Position numbers and translations under genes: made by a program
From: an uncultured Collinsella sp.
Lineage (GTDB): Bacteria; Actinomycetota; Coriobacteriia; Coriobacteriales; Coriobacteriaceae
Assembly: GCA_900556875.1 (NCBI GenBank)
Contig: USQQ01000015.1
Coordinates: forward strand, 1-37,622
Direction: 5' to 3'
DNA length: 37,622 bases
The notes under the pieces: model-generated
What the model saw: only the letters and a program-made list of their open reading frames with translations
Databases searched by the model: none
What the model was told of the DNA's origin: nothing
Shown here: in pieces, positions 32,362 to 37,622 of the stretch
Layout of the letters: each line of letters opens with the position of its first letter
Position numbering within the stretch: the stretch's first letter is position 1

Positions 32362-32414
32362 GTTATGGGCCGTTTTTGGCAGATTTAGCCTATCGGTTTC
32401 GTATGGCAGAAACC

Positions 32415-32639
32415 CCTGTGGGCAAAAAATGCCAAATATGAGTACTGCCACAAGTGCAGTTACATTTCTAGAAGCCTATTTTGCAACAATTAAACAACAG
32501 ATGTTCGCTAAATTAGCTCAACTTTAAGATCAAGCAGGCCAATTTGGAAGGATTGCGGGTCCGATAGGGCAATTTTACATAGAAAACGCTGTTACTAAAA
32601 TGGTAACAGTACTCATTTTTGGCCTTTTTTTCCCACGGG
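32415..32639. mobile_element. 225-bp MITE-like element with 37-bp inverted ends
   Basis: The ends at 32415-32451 and 32603-32639 match at 31 of 37 positions when one is reverse-complemented; the core TATGAGTACTG/CAGTACTCAT part is nearly exact. Inside are two smaller hairpins: ACTGC...GCAGT next to the left end and CTGTTAC-N7-GTAACAG at 32589-32609. The interior is A/T-rich compared with the genes around it. It has no transposase. It lies between the duplicated tRNA end and the SPFH gene, about 75 bp before the ATG. Confidence 0.7.
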
Positions 32640-32713
32640 CCCTCTTGTTGGCGTTACGTTGCTGCTCCGTGCGGGTATCCTAGATCCAACGTGTGCCTAT
32701 CAGAGGAGAGACC

Positions 32714-33652
32714 ATGCTGTTATCCGGTATCATCGCTGCCCTTACGAGCCTTCTACTTCCCATCATCATCTTGCTGCTCCTGCTTCCCAACGCCTGCTAT
32801 GTCGTTGAACAGCAGCACGCTGTGATCATCGAGCGCCTGGGCAAGTTCAACCGTATCGTCAACGCGGGCTTCCACATGAAGGTACCCGTGATCGACCGTA
32901 AGGCCGCCACGGTGAGCCTGCGCACCATGAAAAACGGTTTTGGCATCGACGTAAAGACCCAGGATAACGTGACCATCGGTCTTGAGGTCTCCGCTCAGTA
33001 CCACGTGAGCTATGACATGGGCGCCGGCCCGGCAGATTCGGGCATCTACAAGAGCTACTACATGCTGCAGGAGCCCGTCGACCAAATGCGTGACTTCATC
33101 ACCGATGCCCTGCGCTCTTCCATCCCCGTCTACACGCTCGATGAGGTCTTTGCCAAAAAAGACGATATCGCCAAGGACGTCAACGCCACCGTGTCCGAGC
33201 AGATGGCCGCCTACGGCTTCACTCTCGTGTCGACACTTATCACCAAGATCGCGCTGCCGACCGAGGTCGAGAACTCCATGAACGACATCAACGCCGCCCA
33301 GCGCAAGCGCGCTGCTGCGCAGGAGCTCGCCGAGGCCGACCGCATCAAGCGTGTCACCGAGGCGACCGCCGAGGCCGAGGCGATGGAAAAGGCGGGCGAG
33401 GGCATTGCCAACCAGCGCAAGGCCATCGCGCTGGGCATCAAGGATTCGCTCGAAATCATCCAGGAGACGGGTGTCGGCAACGACGAGGCCAACCAGCTGT
33501 TCATGTTTACGCAGTGGTCCGAGATGATGACGGAGTTCGCTCGCACGGGTAAAACCTCGACGGTCGTGCTGCCGAGCGATTTCTCGCAGTCGGCCTCGAT
33601 GTTCGAGCAGATGCTGACCGCCGGCAAAGTTCAAAACGATTCGAAGGAGTAG
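32714..33652 (+). CDS. SPFH/Band-7 domain membrane protein
   Basis: This 312-aa protein of the stomatin/flotillin-like family has one N-terminal membrane segment (IIAALTSLLLPIIILLLLLP). The SPFH domain follows at about 25-200 (VVEQQHAVIIERLGKFNRIV, GFHMKVPVID, VKTQDNVTIGLEVSAQYHV), then a charged coiled coil (AAQELAEADRIKRVTEATAEA). Such proteins build membrane microdomains and scaffold other proteins or proteases. No protease partner (NfeD-like) is next to it. AGGAGAG (32703-32709) precedes ATG 32714. rlmH follows at 6 bp, but a functional link is unlikely. Confidence 0.9.
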   Translation: MLLSGIIAALTSLLLPIIILLLLLPNACYVVEQQHAVIIERLGKFNRIVNAGFHMKVPVIDRKAATVSLRTMKNGFGIDVKTQDNVTIGLEVSAQYHVSYDMGAGPADSGIYKSYYMLQEPVDQMRDFITDALRSSIPVYTLDEVFAKKDDIAKDVNATVSEQMAAYGFTLVSTLITKIALPTEVENSMNDINAAQRKRAAAQELAEADRIKRVTEATAEAEAMEKAGEGIANQRKAIALGIKDSLEIIQETGVGNDEANQLFMFTQWSEMMTEFARTGKTSTVVLPSDFSQSASMFEQMLTAGKVQNDSKE

Positions 33653-33658
33653 ACGCGC

Positions 33659-34129
33659 GTGAAATACACCGTCGTTTGCGTCGGTAAGCTCAAGGAGCGC
33701 TTTTGGAAGGACGCGTGCGCCGAATACACCAAACGCCTAGGCGCCTATGCCAAGGTAGATATACGCGAGGTTGCCGATATCGACCCGGCCAAGGCGGGCG
33801 GCGTGGATGCCGCGCGCGACAAAGAGGGCGCGGCGATTCTTGCTGCTCTGCCACCGCGGGCACATGTGATTCTGCTGGCTATCGAGGGCAAGGAGCGTTC
33901 GAGCGAGGAGCTCTCGACCCGTCTTGATGACCTCATGCTGCGAGGCAACAGCGACATCGCTTTTGTAATCGGCGGATCGGACGGCGTGTGCGATGCCGTG
34001 CGCGCCCGCGCCGATGAGATGCTCAGCTTTGGACGCATTACCTTGCCGCACAACCTGGCGCGCGTGGTGCTGCTGGAGCAGATCTACCGCGCCTGTAAGA
34101 TTAGCCGTGGCGAGCCGTATCACAAGTAG
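33659..34129 (+). CDS. rlmH: 23S rRNA pseudouridine-1915 N3-methyltransferase RlmH
   Basis: This is a SPOUT-class methyltransferase that modifies pseudouridine 1915 in helix 69 of 23S rRNA on the 70S ribosome. It is 156 aa, as usual. Motifs: VVCVGKLKERFWKDA at the N-terminus, HVILLAIEGKERSSEELS, FVIGGSDG and the C-terminal knot RITLPHNLARVVLLEQIYRA ending in YHK. Start GTG 33659 follows AAGGAG at 33645-33650. Confidence 0.96.
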   Translation: MKYTVVCVGKLKERFWKDACAEYTKRLGAYAKVDIREVADIDPAKAGGVDAARDKEGAAILAALPPRAHVILLAIEGKERSSEELSTRLDDLMLRGNSDIAFVIGGSDGVCDAVRARADEMLSFGRITLPHNLARVVLLEQIYRACKISRGEPYHK

Positions 34130-34202
34130 GTCGGCAATACGAAACAATGGCGTGGGACAATAGCTTTCGTTTAGAGGAACGTGTCTGAGAGGACTGTGTG
34201 AT

Positions 34203-34973
34203 ATGAAGATTGGATTTGTCGGTTTTGGCAATATGGCGAGCGCCATGGCCGATGGCTGGATTGCTGCCAGTGTGGCAGCGGGCGACATGTGCGCCTGCGC
34301 AGGCCGCTACGATGCTCTGGTTGAGCATTGCGAGGCGCGGGGCATGGCTGCCTGCCACGATGCGGCGGAGGTTGTTGCCGCGTCCGATATCGTGGTTGCG
34401 GCGGTCAAGCCGTACATGATCGAGAAGGTCTTCGCTCCACTCAAGGATGCGCTTGCCGACAAGGTCGTCCTTTCGGTCGCTTGGACCTGGGATAGCGCCA
34501 AGTGGGAACAGGTCCTGCCAGGTGTCGCTCATATCTCGACGGTGCCCAACACGCCGGTTTCGGTGGGCGAGGGCGTTATCGCCTGCGAGAAGGCTTCCAC
34601 GCTTAGCGATGAGCAGCGTGCCACGGTGCTCGATCTGCTCGGAAAGCTTGGCACGGTGGTCGAGCTCGATTCGAGCCTGCTGTTTGTGGGCGGTACTGTG
34701 GGCGGTTGCGCCCCGGCATTTGTCGCCATGGCAATCGAGGCCCTGGGCGACGCAGCCGTCAAGCACGGTATCCCGCGTGCCGATGCCTATCGCATTGTGA
34801 GCCAGATGGTGCTGGGTACGGCAAAGCTGCAGCTTGCAACTGGCCAGCATCCTGCGGCGATGAAGGATGCCGTATGCTCGCCCGGCGGTGCTACCATCAA
34901 GGGCGTCGTCGCGCTCGAGGACGCCGGCATGCGCAGCGCTCTGATCAAGGCAATCGACGCAACCCTCCAGTAA
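34203..34973 (+). CDS. proC: Pyrroline-5-carboxylate reductase
   Basis: This is the last enzyme of proline biosynthesis. It reduces pyrroline-5-carboxylate to proline with NAD(P)H; 256 aa. It has the Rossmann motif GFVGFGNMASAMADGW at the N-terminus, VAAVKPYMI, VPNTPVSVGEG and the C-terminal signature with GGTVGGCAPAFVAMAIEAL, SPGGATIKGVVALEDAGMR. The active-site Thr in the PGGxT motif is present. GAGAGGA (34187-34193) precedes ATG 34203. It is somewhat shorter than the usual 265-280 aa but complete. It ends directly at an inverted-repeat element. Confidence 0.92.
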   Translation: MKIGFVGFGNMASAMADGWIAASVAAGDMCACAGRYDALVEHCEARGMAACHDAAEVVAASDIVVAAVKPYMIEKVFAPLKDALADKVVLSVAWTWDSAKWEQVLPGVAHISTVPNTPVSVGEGVIACEKASTLSDEQRATVLDLLGKLGTVVELDSSLLFVGGTVGGCAPAFVAMAIEALGDAAVKHGIPRADAYRIVSQMVLGTAKLQLATGQHPAAMKDAVCSPGGATIKGVVALEDAGMRSALIKAIDATLQ

Positions 34974-35132
34974 AACCTGCCATTTAGGGACAGGTTTATT
35001 TTGGCAGGTTTTTCCTGCGGTTTTGTCCCTTTAGCAAAAAGCGCCCCGCAACCGGATTGATTCCAGTTGCGGGGCGCTTGCATTTGCCTAGATAAAACCG
35101 ACCAAAATAAACCTGTCCCTTTTTGGCAGGTT
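34974..35132. repeat. 159-bp inverted-repeat element after proC
   Basis: The 31-nt ends at 34974-35004 and 35102-35132 match at 28 of 31 positions when one is reverse-complemented, with a perfect 19-bp core (AGGGACAGGTTTATTTTGG). The left end starts right at the proC stop, and the right end overlaps the stop of the minus-strand gene by 2 nt. Inside are a GGGAC...GTCCC hairpin and a 14-bp terminator stem. It serves as, or carries, the terminators of both convergent genes. Confidence 0.78.
35036..35079 (-). terminator. Terminator of the 57-aa membrane protein gene
   Basis: AAGCGCCCCGCAAC (35039-35052) pairs perfectly with GTTGCGGGGCGCTT (35066-35079). On the minus strand it runs into TTTTT. 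The opposite strand lacks a good T-run. Confidence 0.82.
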
Positions 35133-35304
35133 AGTCCCAGAAGCTGTCTTCTTCGTCCTCGGATTTGGGTCCGCGGTCGACATACATCTTATGGGTGCGC
35201 TTCTCCATTACAAAGGCAAGAATCGCAAACAGCAGGATGCCGCCGGCGAAAAGGATGGCAAAACCGGTGCGGGTGCCAAACAAAAAGGAAAAAACTGCGT
35301 CCAT
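35131..35304 (-). CDS. Small single-pass membrane protein, 57 aa
   Basis: This short gene is easy to overlook. It reads MDAVFSFLFGTRTG, then a hydrophobic helix (about 14-33: FAILFAGGILLFAILAFVME), then a basic stretch (KRTHKMYVDRG) and an acidic tail ending EDSFWD. The positive-inside rule puts the C-terminus in the cytosol. AAGAAGG lies 7 nt before the ATG, and an intrinsic terminator follows, both in support of a real gene. It may be divergently transcribed from serS. I do not recognise a family, and no function is claimed. Confidence 0.75.
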   Translation of the reverse strand: MDAVFSFLFGTRTGFAILFAGGILLFAILAFVMEKRTHKMYVDRGPKSEDEEDSFWD

Positions 35305-35328
35305 TGGGTGCCTTCTTGCGTAGTTGAG

Positions 35329-35385
35329 TTGGGTCGTAAACGCTCATAAGTATATACTTGCCCATACATGTACAAGGTTGCAACC
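35329..35385 (+). promoter_or_regulatory. Divergent promoter region of serS and the 57-aa gene
   Basis: TTGGGT (35329-35334) and TATACT (35353-35358), 18 bp apart, could drive serS. The -10 lies in a perfect palindrome, AAGTATATACTT (35349-35360), so the minus strand also shows TATACT for the small gene. GGTTGCAACC (35376-35385), a further perfect palindrome, lies in the serS leader. Confidence 0.45.
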
Positions 35386-35415
35386 TAAATGGAATGTATA
35401 TCGCCGGAGGATCTA

Positions 35416-36699
35416 ATGCTTGATATCAAGTTTGTTCGCGAGAACCCCGATGCCATCGATACTGCTATGGCAAATCGCCAGACGTCTTGGGATCGCGAGA
35501 AGTTCTTTGAGCTCGACGACGAGCGCCGTGCCGTCATCACCGAGGTCGAGGAGCTCCAGGCCACGCGCAACGCCGAGTCCAAGAAGATTGGCGCCCTGAT
35601 GAAGGAGGGCAAGAAGGACGAGGCCGAGGCCGCCAAGGAGGCCGTGCGCGCCGTCAACGAGAAGATCGACGGTCTGGCCGAGCGCCGTACCGCTCTTGAG
35701 CAGGAGCAGTACGACTTCATGGCTCACCTGCCCAACATTCCTTGCGAGGCCACGCCGTACGGCAAGGACGAGGACGAGAACATCGAGCGCCGTCGTTGGG
35801 GCACCCCGCGCGAGTTCGACTTCGACTTTAAGCCGCACTGGGATCTGGGCACCGACCTCGACATCCTTGACTTCGAGCGCGGCAACAAGCTCTCCGGCAG
35901 CCGCTTCACCGTTCTCGGTGGCGCCGGCGCCCGTCTTGAGCGCGCCCTCATCAACTTCTTCCTCGATACGCACACCAGCCGTGGTTTTAAGGAGTGGTGG
36001 CCGCCCATCGTCGTCAAGCGTCAGACCATGTTCGGCACGGGCCAGCTGCCCAAGTTCGAGGACGACGCCTATCACGTCTCGGGCGACAACTTCCTGATCC
36101 CCACCGCCGAGGTCGTGCTCACCAACCTGCACGCCGGTGAGGTCCTCGACGCCGACACCCTGCCGCGCCGCTACACCGCCTTCACCCCCTGCTTCCGCGA
36201 GGAGGCCGGTTCCGCCGGTCGCGATACCCGTGGCATCATCCGTCAGCACGAGTTCGACAAGGTCGAGATGGTCAAGTTCGCTAAGCCGGAGGAGTCCGAC
36301 GAGGAGCTCGAGAGCATGACCGCCGAGGCCGAGTACCTGCTGCAGCAGCTGGGCCTTCCGTATCGCGTGATTAGCCTGTGCACCGGCGACTTGGGCTTCT
36401 CTGCCCGTCAGACCTACGACATCGAGGTCTGGCTGCCGAGCTACAACGCCTACAAGGAGATCAGCTCCTGCTCCAACTGCGGTGACTTCCAGGCTCGCCG
36501 CGCCAACATCAAGTATCGCGACCCCGAGAACTTCAAGGGTTCGCGCTACCTGCACACCCTCAACGGTTCCGGCCTGCCGGCTGGCCGTACCATGGCTGCC
36601 ATTCTGGAGAACTACCAGAACGCCGACGGCACCATCACGATCCCCGAGGTCCTGCGTCCCTACATGGGCGGCCTCGAGAAGATCGAGCCGGTCGCGTAA
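35416..36699 (+). CDS. serS: Serine-tRNA ligase
   Basis: This class II synthetase charges tRNA-Ser (and tRNA-Sec where present); 427 aa, typical length. The N-terminal long coiled-coil arm (about 30-105) binds the tRNA variable arm. Catalytic motif 2 is CFREEAGSAGRDTRGIIRQH, and motif 3 is GSGLPAGRTMAAILENYQ, in which the usual LAVGR reads LPAGR. IPTAEVVLTNLH is the conserved TAE loop. An in-frame ATG at 35389 exists, but ATG 35416 follows CGGAGG at 5 nt and gives the standard MLDIKFVRENPD start. Confidence 0.97.
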   Translation: MLDIKFVRENPDAIDTAMANRQTSWDREKFFELDDERRAVITEVEELQATRNAESKKIGALMKEGKKDEAEAAKEAVRAVNEKIDGLAERRTALEQEQYDFMAHLPNIPCEATPYGKDEDENIERRRWGTPREFDFDFKPHWDLGTDLDILDFERGNKLSGSRFTVLGGAGARLERALINFFLDTHTSRGFKEWWPPIVVKRQTMFGTGQLPKFEDDAYHVSGDNFLIPTAEVVLTNLHAGEVLDADTLPRRYTAFTPCFREEAGSAGRDTRGIIRQHEFDKVEMVKFAKPEESDEELESMTAEAEYLLQQLGLPYRVISLCTGDLGFSARQTYDIEVWLPSYNAYKEISSCSNCGDFQARRANIKYRDPENFKGSRYLHTLNGSGLPAGRTMAAILENYQNADGTITIPEVLRPYMGGLEKIEPVA

Positions 36700-36722
36700 C
36701 TTGGCTGCATAGGCGATATGCA

Positions 36723-36750
36723 AGGGCGCTCCTTCGGGGGCGCCCTATTT
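36723..36750 (+). terminator. Probable terminator after serS
   Basis: AGGGCGC (36723-36729) pairs perfectly with GCGCCCT (36740-36746). The following bases ATTTCG make only a weak T-run. Confidence 0.6.
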
Positions 36751-36799
36751 CGTGCGCAGGTCCATACCATGCTGTGCGGACAGCTCAATAGAAAACACA

Positions 36800-36813
36800 C
36801 GAACAACTGTTCT
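36800..36813. promoter_or_regulatory. Possible LexA-type SOS box
   Basis: CGAACAACTGTTCT closely resembles the Gram-positive LexA box CGAAC-N4-GTTCG; the first 12 bases fit the core CGAAC....GTTC. It lies about 60 bp before the next ATG, just upstream of a -10-like TATGCT (36834-36839). A chance match cannot be excluded. Confidence 0.4.
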
Positions 36814-36872
36814 GTATGCAGCCATCTACCTGCTATGCTTTTGCTAAATAAGAGCGAGAGAAAGGGGACGCG

Positions 36873-37250
36873 ATGGAGCTGTTTGATGATCGGGTGGTTT
36901 TGTTTGAGAGCGACGAGGGCGGGGAGTACCTGCTTGTGACGTGTGAGCCGTCTGGCATGGGTGGCCTGGTGGTTCGACAGACGAGCGAGGGGCCGTTGAC
37001 GCAATGGTGCTACGAGGAGTCGCCTCATGTGGTTGAGACGTTTGTGGCGCACGAGGGGCTTGTGGCCCTAGAGCATTTCTATGGGGTCCAGACATCTAAT
37101 CAGGTTGCTCGCATGTTGAGCATCTCGTTTGCCGATTATGATTGTGCCCAGCGGGTGAGATCGCTCCTGAGGGAACTTGATGCTAAGTTTGACGTGATCG
37201 AAAAGCCAACCGATCGTACGGGGAATGGCGGTATATGCGGAGCAGCATGA
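36873..37250 (+). CDS. Hypothetical protein, 125 aa
   Basis: I do not recognise a family. The protein is 125 aa and acidic, with no membrane helix or signal. The first half looks beta-rich (LFDDRVVLFESDEGGEYLLV, GGLVVRQTSEG), and the second half is helical (DYDCAQRVRSLLRELDAKFD). Four Cys are spread along the chain with no metal-type spacing. AAAGGGG lies about 7 nt before ATG 36873, which supports translation. A LexA-like box upstream hints at damage control, but this is weak. It stands alone between serS and tRNA-Arg. Confidence 0.65.
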   Translation: MELFDDRVVLFESDEGGEYLLVTCEPSGMGGLVVRQTSEGPLTQWCYEESPHVVETFVAHEGLVALEHFYGVQTSNQVARMLSISFADYDCAQRVRSLLRELDAKFDVIEKPTDRTGNGGICGAA

Positions 37251-37286
37251 CAAGACTGCGTTCCACAAAAAAGTTTGAAATTGTGC

Positions 37287-37316
37287 TTGACTCCAATAAG
37301 CTAAAGTGGTTTTATA
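37287..37316 (+). promoter_or_regulatory. Promoter of the first tRNA-Arg
   Basis: TTGACT (37287-37292) and TTTATA (37311-37316), 18 bp apart, end 11 bp before the tRNA gene. Confidence 0.6.
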
Positions 37317-37327
37317 TGTCTTGCGCT

Positions 37328-37404
37328 GCGGCGTTACCTCAGCTGGATAGAGGGTCTGACTACGAATCAGAACGTCATAGGTTCGAATCCTATACGCCGC
37401 ACCA
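37328..37404 (+). tRNA. tRNA-Arg(ACG), first copy
   Basis: The acceptor stem is GCGGCGT paired with ACGCCGC. The anticodon loop CTACGAA gives ACG, which is normally edited to ICG. The T-arm is ATAGG-TTCGAAT-CCTAT, and CCA is encoded. It has its own promoter and terminator. Confidence 0.96.
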
Positions 37405-37416
37405 ATTGAAATTGAA

Positions 37417-37445
37417 AGCCTCCGGCAACGGGGGCTTTTCTTTTA
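37417..37445 (+). terminator. Intrinsic terminator of the first tRNA-Arg
   Basis: AGCCtCCG pairs with CGGgGGCT around GCAA, followed by TTTCTTTT. Confidence 0.8.
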
Positions 37446-37527
37446 TGGCAACACCGCATGGATTCGAACCTCGGTCGAGGCACGAACAACTTAATTATCA
37501 CTCCGTAAAATTTTTTCTAATTGTCGC
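37446..37527. other. Spacer between the tRNA-Arg copies with antisense T-arm
   Basis: No gene is seen. GGATTCGAACCT (37460-37471) is the exact complement of the tRNA-Arg T-arm bases 37379-37390. The rest is A/T-rich and leads into the promoter of the second tRNA copy. Confidence 0.5.
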
Positions 37528-37556
37528 TTGACCCATCGGGGGCTCGCGTGCATAAT
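37528..37556 (+). promoter_or_regulatory. Promoter of the second tRNA-Arg
   Basis: TTGACC (37528-37533) and CATAAT (37551-37556), 17 bp apart, end 12 bp before the second tRNA gene. Confidence 0.75.
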
Positions 37557-37568
37557 AATCCGTGCGTT

Positions 37569-37622
37569 GCGGCGTTACCTCAGCTGGATAGAGGGTCTGA
37601 CTACGAATCAGAACGTCATAGG
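37569..37622 (+). tRNA. tRNA-Arg(ACG), second copy, cut by the window edge
   Basis: The 54 bases present are identical to the first tRNA-Arg copy, up to the start of the T-arm. The anticodon loop CTACGAA is included. The 3' end lies outside the window. Confidence 0.93.

Larger units (their letters stand above)
32119..32371 (+). repeat. Direct repeat of the tRNA-Leu 3' end and terminator
   Basis: The 64-nt segment 32119-32182 (the tRNA 3' end from GTCCTTTCGCCC through CCA, plus the terminator and ATGGGCC) recurs at 32308-32371 with 61 of 64 identities. The 125 bp between the copies contain an antisense T-arm sequence and three short hairpins (AAAACGC-gga-GCGTTTT; CGGC-cgaa-GCCG; ATCCGC-gaa-GCGGAT). 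This looks like the attL/attR footprint of an excised or collapsed element, or a small repeated module. No integrase gene is present. Confidence 0.85.

Noticed and set aside
32056..32388. Open frame running through tRNA-Leu, the duplicated end and the spacer
   Set aside because: It translates tRNA and terminator sequence twice. The apparent peptide repeat comes from the DNA direct repeat, not from a protein.
32330..32527. Small open frame across the second terminator and the MITE-like element
   Set aside because: It has no ribosome-binding site and spans the inverted-repeat end; better explained as part of the element.
35305..35415. T-box leader for serS
   Set aside because: The leader is too short and lacks the AGGGTGGNACCGCG core seen before pheS. 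The same holds for metG.

Overview
The window looks like a chromosomal segment of a high-GC, monoderm gut actinomycete of the class Coriobacteriia, most likely Collinsella or a close relative. This rests on codon bias (G/C-ending codons almost throughout), the style of the core proteins, a Tad pilus locus with no secretin or outer-membrane genes, and Gram-positive-type control elements (a Phe T-box leader, a possible LexA-type box). No plasmid, phage or CRISPR genes are seen. The species assignment is inference.

Layout. 1-4188: T-box leader, pheS and pheT, with a long palindromic element between the two genes. 4299-7150: terminator, NikR-like operator and an ECF-type nickel (or cobalt) importer in three genes (nikMN fusion, nikQ, nikO). 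7229-9147: a zinc-dependent phospholipase C-like protein converging on a stand-alone PD-(D/E)XK nuclease-like protein. 9201-11030: a 124-bp inverted-repeat element and pyruvate kinase on the minus strand. 11370-15566: a Ca2+-type P-type ATPase behind a leader that can fold in two exclusive ways, another long hairpin, and rsgA. 15648-25408: a tightly overlapping Tad/Flp pilus operon (cpaB/rcpC-like, tadZ, tadA, tadB, tadC, flp pilin, an unknown anchored protein, a pilin-like small protein, two TadE-like pseudopilins, a TadG-like protein), ending in a translationally coupled DUF192 gene. 25467-26017: a toxin-antitoxin-like pair. 26141-32136: tRNA-Phe, a GH5-like protein lacking the canonical catalytic acid/base, rsmI, metG, rsmA, tatD and tRNA-Leu. 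32119-32639: a duplicated tRNA-Leu 3' end with its terminator, then a 225-bp MITE-like element. 32714-36699: an SPFH protein, rlmH, proC, another inverted-repeat element, a 57-aa membrane protein on the minus strand, and serS. 36873-37622: an unknown 125-aa gene behind a possible SOS box, then two tRNA-Arg(ACG) genes, the second cut by the window edge.

How the parts work together. Translation dominates the flanks: PheRS, MetRS, SerRS, three tRNA species, RsmI, RsmA, RlmH and RsgA. The centre is a secretion/adhesion apparatus that makes a Flp-type pilus. Its ATPase, motor platform, assembly factor and candidate substrates are all here, but no prepilin peptidase gene is. Four products of the locus share an Ala-Gln-x-Thr-x-Glu processing-type motif, with Ala where Gly is usual.

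The most unusual content is between the genes: five different long inverted-repeat elements, the tRNA-Leu 3'-end duplication, and 12-nt antisense copies of the T-arm placed about 80 nt downstream in both the tRNA-Leu and the first tRNA-Arg units.
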